Origin: Croceivirga sp. | GTDB lineage: Bacteria; Bacteroidota; Bacteroidia; Flavobacteriales; Flavobacteriaceae | DNA: 64,000 bases | Assembly: GCA_028284935.1 (NCBI GenBank) | Contig: JANQQQ010000039.1 | Coordinates: 248,001-312,000 of the forward strand | Reading direction: 5' to 3' | Shown: positions 60,101-64,000 of the stretch, one piece after another | Position numbering within the stretch: the stretch's first letter is position 1 | Layout: the number at the start of each line of letters is the position of its first letter | The notes under the pieces: generated by a model | The model's input: the letters and a program-made list of their open reading frames with translations, nothing else | Told to the model about the DNA's origin: nothing | Database searches by the model: none | Translations under genes and position numbers: made by a program

Positions 60101-60424
60101 CCCACATTGGCCATTTTTAATGAATCCATGTACAGTGACGGTCATTGCTTTGCAAGTGGATATACGGATCTTGAAATCGGAAAAACGGTGGGAATGCCCG
60201 TTCCAGGAACCTGTAGTTTTGCCGGATGGGAAAGGCTTCCTGATGGCGGGCGATGGGGTGTTGTTCCTGTGAGTGCCAAAAATAAGGCTGGTGAGTGGAT
60301 GGAAAACAACCAGACCGAGCCCATGATTATGGTGAAGAATGCTCCTGATGTGATTGACAAAGGAATCGATCAGCAATTGGAACGAGCCATTGAAGAATTG
60401 TTGAAAGAAGTTGGAGAGAGATAA
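57182..60424 (+). CDS. Tricorn-like S41 family exported protease
   Basis: About 1080 residues from ATG 57182 (signal MRGFFLLTFLALTTFLTAQ); the TTG at 57146 is less likely. N-terminal TolB/WD40-like propellers (SISPDGSSIVFTYKGNLFRV, SNDGKSIAFASDRYGNFDIF, further DGK repeats) fill the first 540 residues. A Lys/Glu-rich linker (about 560-595), a second propeller, a PDZ domain (about 790-870) and the S41 core (VVIDTRFNGGGDLVADLAM, FNESMYSDGHCFASGY with the Ser-Asp-Gly active site of tricorn type) follow. It degrades peptides in the periplasm. Confidence 0.92.
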   Translation: MRGFFLLTFLALTTFLTAQINPRWARYPSISPDGSSIVFTYKGNLFRVASTGGTATQLTFHNAHDYRAVWSNDGKSIAFASDRYGNFDIFKMDAQGGEAKRLTFHSNDEVPYTFSTTNDKVIFGAVRQDDVNHRQYPTRVQPELYEVPVAAGRVNQVLTVPTQDVQLSSDGAFLLYHDLKGYENEFRKHHVSAIARDIWKYDIEQDKHTKMTTFKGEDRNPVLSKDGTMVYYLSEESGSFNVHRFGLENPSQNQQLTSFKTHPVRSLSYGDGTMAFSYDGEIYTLKDGGEPQKVNILIRTQDGSNADKYISINSGVREMTVSPNGKEIAFIARGEVFVTAVEGGLTKRLTNTPEQERFVQFTSDGKAVAYASERQGKWQIFRMTKTRSEEPYFFAATVLKEELVLGKDVDCYLPEFSADGNLMAFIEDRRTLKVLNLKTKEETTLLTPDELYHFRDGDKYFKWSPDSKWLITAWGKTLSNGEILLISADGSRKENLTQSGYFDYFPKWVDEGKQLLWFSNRDGLKSYATSGRTQADVYAMFLTKEGWDKYNMSKEDFDLMKLIEESNGDKKEDKKEATKKKKGEKDGEKKEEGKPITFDWEDLRDRKARLTIHSSSLGDAVLSKDGEKLYYLARFEKDMNLWETELRTKKTKMLISLGAKRASLQWDTKKENLFLLSDGRILKVDLGGASTKPVKMKSEMQLDTDAERQHMFEHVWLRTNAIFYHSNFHGMDWEMLRKEYEKYIPHLGNSYEFSEMVSELLGELNVSHAGGRFDGKIPNGDATASLGIFMDYNHKENGIKIAEIIKGGPLDKASFSIAPGSIIERINGEAISSDRDVAQYLNRIAGEFTLLHVFDPSTQKRQQVTVKPISLNEENRLLYKRWVKTNEKEVEEKSKGALGYVHIPGMSDGPYRNIYDRMLGKFADKKAVVIDTRFNGGGDLVADLAMFFTGEPFISYETEDRKVGGEPTSRWTKPTLAIFNESMYSDGHCFASGYTDLEIGKTVGMPVPGTCSFAGWERLPDGGRWGVVPVSAKNKAGEWMENNQTEPMIMVKNAPDVIDKGIDQQLERAIEELLKEVGER

Positions 60425-61000
60425 CTAACGCGTATTTCTCGACTTAATTCCTTTCTTGCAAAGGGAAATAATCTCTGAAATTCGCTTTTGCCTTGTTTCG
60501 TCCCGTTTGGCCTGATTTAGCCAATAGAGATAACTCTTTCGCTGTCCCAACGTAAAATTTTGGTAATTGGAGAATGCCTTTTTATTGCGATTGAAGGCCT
60601 TTTGCAAATCCTCCGGAATTACTCCGTTTTCCACATCATCCAAAGCAACCCACGAACCGTTTTCTTTGGCCAACGCTATGGCTTGGTATCCACTTTTATG
60701 AATTAATCCTTCCGCTTTTAGTTCTTTGAGGTGGTTCTTGTTGACCTTGCTCCAAACACTTTTTGGTTTCCGGGGGCAGAAGTACTGTCTGCGTTTTCCA
60801 TTTCCCAAACTTTTTACCGTACTGTCTATCCACCCGAAACACAGCGCAACCCTTACAGCTTCTTCCCAGCGCATACTGGGCATCTTGTGATCCACTTTGT
60901 AAAAAATAAGATAAATCCCTTTTGATGTACTATGGTGGTCTTGAAGCCAATTGCGCCATGCTGCATCATTTTTAAAATAGAGTTCCTCGAAATCAGCCAT
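60425..61000 (-). CDS. YdeI/OmpD-associated family protein
   Basis: A 191-residue cytoplasmic protein: LYFKNDAAWRNWLQDHHSTS then YLIFYKVDHKMPSMRWEEAV and VALCFGWIDSTVKSLGNGKR, the YdeI hallmark, with a helical C-terminus (FSNYQNFTLGQRKSYLYWLN, RDETRQKRISEII). E. coli YdeI is linked to survival under antimicrobial and acid stress, with no known mechanism. It is the longer YdeI type, different from the DUF1905-type copy at 46490. The stop is adjacent to the convergent tricorn gene. Confidence 0.87.
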   Translation of the reverse strand: MADFEELYFKNDAAWRNWLQDHHSTSKGIYLIFYKVDHKMPSMRWEEAVRVALCFGWIDSTVKSLGNGKRRQYFCPRKPKSVWSKVNKNHLKELKAEGLIHKSGYQAIALAKENGSWVALDDVENGVIPEDLQKAFNRNKKAFSNYQNFTLGQRKSYLYWLNQAKRDETRQKRISEIISLCKKGIKSRNTR

Positions 61001-61008
61001 AACATAAA

Positions 61009-62538
61009 TTATAAAGGTTCTGCCAAAATAGCCAACATCGTTTTGATTCCCTCCCTATAATTGCCCAAACGCAGATTTTCATTGGGGCTATGCTGATTGT
61101 TATCCTTATTTACGGTGGGAACGGTAACCGCTGGAATACCTAAGGTGGTCACGAAAGGTGAAATGGGAATGGAACCCCCGCTCATCCGAATCCGTATAGG
61201 GTCTTCGCCAAAGGCATGAACCAGTGCCCGTGCTAGCCAAAGTCCCACTTCTGAGTCAAAATCGGTTCGGAACGATTGATAGGAGATTTCATGGGTTAAG
61301 GTGGCAATTTTAGGATATTTTAATCGCTCCCCTTTGGTGGGTACCCTATCCAGAAGGTGGTAACCCTGGTCCGCAATATGACTCTTGACGAGTCCGATAA
61401 GGCGGTTGGGATCCGATTCCAATACCAACCGCATATCTATTTCTGCCCGGGCCCAACTTGGGATAATGGTACGAACTTCTTGGTCGATCCAGCCCGATTG
61501 CATACCCCTAATATTCAAGGAGGGATATTGAATGGCTGCTTGGTAGTAGTCGGCAACTTTGTCCGCCCGCGCAATTTGTAAACGATATCTTATTAGCTCT
61601 TCGTTGTCAGGAACCGTTCTAAGAATTTTCTCGGTTTCAGGATCAATGGAAATGCCATCATAGAAACCAGGAATCATGACCCTGCCATCATCATCTTTCA
61701 TAGAGGCCAATACTTTGGAAAGTCGCAATGCAGGATTTGGCGCATAATTACCAAAATGCCCACTATGCTGGGGGACCACAGGGCCATATGTGGTCAACTG
61801 CAATGTGGCAATACCCCGTGCGCCGAAAGTTAGCGTGGGTTTGTTGCTAATATGCCTTGGCCCATCAAATATAATGAGCATGTCCGCTTTTAGTAGGTCG
61901 GTATTTTCAGTAACAGCTTTAGGAAGTCTTGGAGACCCCAATTCTTCTTCAAAATCCATAATGACCTTGATGTGGTAATTGGGATTGATGCGCAATTCTT
62001 CCGCTGCATCCAAAGCGGCCAAAAACATGGCAACAGGACCCTTGGCATCACTTGCCGACCGGGCAAAAACCCGCCAATCGTCTTGATACTCCATGATAGC
62101 ACTCCATGGAAGGGATTCCCAACCCACGGACTTCCCCGGTCTTTTGAGTGTAGGGGTGTATGGGGTTTCTTGAAGCCAACGCGTGGTATCCACGGGTTGC
62201 CCATCAATTTGTAAATAAATGAGCACAGTCTTTTTGGCTTTTTTATGTTTTCTTTCCGCTAATAGTAAAGGGACGGTCTCTGTTGGAATTCGTGTTGTGC
62301 TAAAGTTGCGTTCGCCAAAAGCCTGTTCACACCATAGTACGTTTTTCTCAATGTCCTCCGGATAAAAAGCATCATTGGGAATACTTAGTAGTTCTTTTAG
62401 TATGGGGAAAGAGGATTTCGTAAACTTTGCTGCAGTTTTATCAAGTTGGTTTTTATGCAGTTGTTGCCCATGTAGCATACAACCACTGGATAATAGCAAA
62501 ACGGTAAAACATGTTCTCAGGATGACAAGGGAAGGCAT
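61009..62538 (-). CDS. Exported M20/M25/M40 family metallohydrolase with altered metal site
   Basis: A 509-residue peptidase with signal (MPSLVILRTCFTVLLLSSGC, possibly a lipobox Cys20). The fold is clear: SDAKGPVAMFLAALDAA, DFEEELGSPRLP with the catalytic Glu, FDGPRHISNKPTLTFGARG, and the distal ligand in NQHSPNENLRLGN. The first ligand segment reads LIYLQIDGQPVD, with Gln110 where most relatives have His (as in GHxD), so the metal site may be altered; Asp112 is kept. It is 8 bp upstream of the YdeI gene on the same strand. Dipeptides or amino-acyl compounds are likely substrates. Confidence 0.87.
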   Translation of the reverse strand: MPSLVILRTCFTVLLLSSGCMLHGQQLHKNQLDKTAAKFTKSSFPILKELLSIPNDAFYPEDIEKNVLWCEQAFGERNFSTTRIPTETVPLLLAERKHKKAKKTVLIYLQIDGQPVDTTRWLQETPYTPTLKRPGKSVGWESLPWSAIMEYQDDWRVFARSASDAKGPVAMFLAALDAAEELRINPNYHIKVIMDFEEELGSPRLPKAVTENTDLLKADMLIIFDGPRHISNKPTLTFGARGIATLQLTTYGPVVPQHSGHFGNYAPNPALRLSKVLASMKDDDGRVMIPGFYDGISIDPETEKILRTVPDNEELIRYRLQIARADKVADYYQAAIQYPSLNIRGMQSGWIDQEVRTIIPSWARAEIDMRLVLESDPNRLIGLVKSHIADQGYHLLDRVPTKGERLKYPKIATLTHEISYQSFRTDFDSEVGLWLARALVHAFGEDPIRIRMSGGSIPISPFVTTLGIPAVTVPTVNKDNNQHSPNENLRLGNYREGIKTMLAILAEPL

Positions 62539-62589
62539 ATGAAAAATTGAATAGTTTCCTTTAAATGTAACAAACCTTCAACTTTTTCG

Positions 62590-63630
62590 CTAATTAAACC
62601 TATCGATGATACGAACCCCCGTAAGATTGAAATTATTCATTTCGGGGAGTAGTTGAGTGGCTTCTTCCAAAACGATGGTTTCGCTGATCAATTTTTGTGG
62701 TTGCAGTTTCCCTTCTTGAATCAGTTGCAATAACTCGGGGTATGCATGGGCTTGCATACCATGACTACCCACAATTTCCAATTCATTGGCAATTACCTGA
62801 TTCATTGGGATCTTGGGATGTACATGCTGTCCAGCAACCAATCCTACTTGGACATGACGACCCCTTTTTTTGAGATTGGCAATAGAGTTAAAGCAGGTCT
62901 CCTGACTGCCCAAAGCATCAATGGAAACCGCGACACCGCCTAGGGAATGCTCCCTTACCGCTGAGACAACATCATGAGTTTTTGGATTAATGGTCGTTTT
63001 TGCCCCAAAAGCCTTTGCTAGTTTTAAATTCTCTTCATTAATGTCAATGGCAATTATCTCAGCTCCAAGGGCATTCGCAATCATAACAGCGGAAAGACCA
63101 ACGCCCCCACACCCATGTACGGCCAATGTGGTTCCCCTTTTCACCTGTCCTTGGGCGATTACTGCACGATACGCCGTGATAAAACGGCAACCTAAAGTAG
63201 CAGCAGTTACATCTGTAATACTATCGGGAAGTTTTACCAAGTTTGTATCGGCATAATCCAAAGCAACATATTCCGCAAATGAACCCCAATGGGTAAACCC
63301 CGGTTGGAATTGGTAATCACAAACTTGATGGTTATTGCTGTGGCACTGTTCACAAGAGCCACACCCACTGACAAATGGAACGGTTACCCTATCGCCAATG
63401 GAGAAATTCGTGACCTTTTTTCCCTTCTCCACGATAATACCCGCCAGCTCATGTCCAGGAACGTGGGGTAAAACGATGTCTGGGTCATGGCCCATCCATC
63501 CATGCCAATCGCTTCGACATAGTCCTGTGGCGGTAACCTTCAATACCACACCATCATCCTTTGGTCTTGGATCAGGTACATTTTGAACCGATAGTTGTCC
63601 TTGGAACTTTTCGAAAACGACCGCCTTCAT
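62590..63630 (-). CDS. Zinc-dependent alcohol dehydrogenase family protein
   Basis: A 346-residue medium-chain dehydrogenase. Catalytic zinc ligands are Cys and His in GLCRSDWHGWMGHD and GHELAG; the structural zinc site has four Cys in FVSGCGSCEQCHSNNHQVC. The Rossmann loop is HGCGGVGLSAVMIA, with an IDINEENLKLAKAFGA dinucleotide end that suits NAD. It oxidises an alcohol or polyol; the substrate is unknown. The cut-off GNAT gene ends 2 bp before its start codon, so they may be one operon. Confidence 0.9.
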   Translation of the reverse strand: MKAVVFEKFQGQLSVQNVPDPRPKDDGVVLKVTATGLCRSDWHGWMGHDPDIVLPHVPGHELAGIIVEKGKKVTNFSIGDRVTVPFVSGCGSCEQCHSNNHQVCDYQFQPGFTHWGSFAEYVALDYADTNLVKLPDSITDVTAATLGCRFITAYRAVIAQGQVKRGTTLAVHGCGGVGLSAVMIANALGAEIIAIDINEENLKLAKAFGAKTTINPKTHDVVSAVREHSLGGVAVSIDALGSQETCFNSIANLKKRGRHVQVGLVAGQHVHPKIPMNQVIANELEIVGSHGMQAHAYPELLQLIQEGKLQPQKLISETIVLEEATQLLPEMNNFNLTGVRIIDRFN

Positions 63631-63632
63631 AC

Positions 63633-64000
63633 CTATGTCTTTGCCGTTTTATATAAAATAAAGGTTAGCCCTGTTTTCGTGGGGGTGTGCAGGTACCCAA
63701 GGCTTCCTTTTTTGTCCAACAATTCACCGCCTAGTTTCTCTACGGCCCTTTGCGACCGGTAGTTATAATGGTCGACATGAAACAAGATGTAATCAAAATG
63801 TTCAAAAGCGTATTCAATCATCAGGGACTTAAAGGAGGTATTGTAAAGACCGCCCCAATACTCCCTGGATAGAAAGGTCCATCCAATTTCGATGGCTTCT
63901 TGGGAGTTTTCGGGTCTTTTGAATCTGGAACTTCCTATAATTCTTTTTTTGGCCTTGTCAATAATTACAAAGGCGCCCTTGGAATCCAAAGCGCCTTTGA
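63633..64000 (-). CDS. GNAT family N-acetyltransferase (partial, runs off the window)
   Basis: At least 122 residues are visible; the frame is open to the window edge, where it reads into KGALDSKGAFVIIDK, so the real start lies beyond. The features are those of RimJ/RimL-like acetyltransferases: RIIGSSRFKRPENSQ, EIGWTFLSREYWGG, NTSFKSLMIEYAFEHF and the C-terminal VDHYNYRSQRAVEKLGGELL motif. Substrate unknown. Stop 2 bp from the dehydrogenase start. Confidence 0.85.
   Translation of the reverse strand, partial: KGALDSKGAFVIIDKAKKRIIGSSRFKRPENSQEAIEIGWTFLSREYWGGLYNTSFKSLMIEYAFEHFDYILFHVDHYNYRSQRAVEKLGGELLDKKGSLGYLHTPTKTGLTFILYKTAKT

Noticed and set aside
59813-60376. A 187-codon minus-strand ORF
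   Set aside because: It is antisense to the S41 catalytic core of the tricorn-like gene; composition and motifs support only the plus strand.
1-64000. tRNA, rRNA, CRISPR arrays, insertion sequences, prophage and integrase genes
   Set aside because: Read by eye on both strands, I found no cloverleaf, no regularly spaced repeats, no transposase or integrase motif. A covariance-model search would be decisive for small RNAs.

Overview
The window looks like a 64 kb piece of chromosome from a marine-type member of the Flavobacteriaceae (Bacteroidetes). The evidence is the moderately AT-rich sequence, a TonB-dependent receptor with an N-terminal carboxypeptidase-like domain, many lipoproteins whose Cys is followed by Asn, Ser or acidic residues, families largely confined to the phylum (DUF6090, 2TM domain, DUF2490, DUF4331 lipoprotein, LETM1-related protein), and promoter -7 boxes of the nnTTTG type. 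I see no tRNA, rRNA, CRISPR array, prophage, transposase or insertion sequence. Coding density is high and almost all genes are housekeeping or envelope functions.

Layout. 1-4.8 kb: an acyl-CoA or lipid operon (two zinc-free quinone/alkenal reductases, an SDR ketoreductase, a MaoC hydratase, a long-chain acyl-CoA synthetase, a DUF4442 thioesterase-like protein). 4.9-9.8 kb: small stress and metabolic genes (YegP-like, AIM24-like, a lipoprotein, DUF2461, a Crp/Fnr regulator, a DUF4406-nudK pair, msrA). 9.7-15 kb: a PBP4-type carboxypeptidase, OxyR, a DUF2141 protein, DoxX, GNAT and membrane proteins. 14.7-19.8 kb: a leftward operon of serine hydrolase, APC permease, Rieske oxygenase, a 40-residue membrane protein and a DUF6090 protein. 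20-24 kb: a TonB receptor facing a large lipoprotein. 24.4-31.3 kb: a signalling locus with a TPR protein, a LytS-type histidine kinase ending in a 2TM domain, six consecutive stand-alone 2TM proteins and a LytTR response regulator; a VOC and an SDR gene sit between the two halves on the opposite strand. 31.3-42.3 kb: LETM1-related protein, split DUF4331 pair, TPR lipoprotein, BamA-type porin, DUF547, glycosyltransferase, OmpW, isochorismatase-like hydrolase, SDR, and an ECF sigma/anti-sigma pair. 41.6-45.7 kb: a divergent TesA / YbbA-YbbP set. 45.7-64 kb: exported superoxide dismutase, two YdeI-type proteins, an alpha/beta hydrolase-OsmC fusion, a DUF2490 protein, an S9 peptidase with a 1072-residue BNR-propeller protein, MFS transporter, tricorn-like S41 protease, M20 peptidase, zinc alcohol dehydrogenase and a cut-off GNAT gene.

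The most notable observation joins the signalling locus to its probable targets. Four promoters share one composite element: two half-sites starting 21 bp apart (AC[AG][AG]T[CT][CT]A[TC], then ACA[AG]TTCGGT), followed exactly 42 bp after the second half-site start by a -7-like box GAnnTTTG. They precede the DUF2141 gene, the TonB receptor, the TPR/2TM-kinase operon and the 2TM-array/LytTR operon. The direct-repeat geometry is typical of LytTR binding sites, so I infer an autoregulated 2TM/LytTR membrane-signalling system whose local regulon includes a TonB receptor and a DUF2141 protein.
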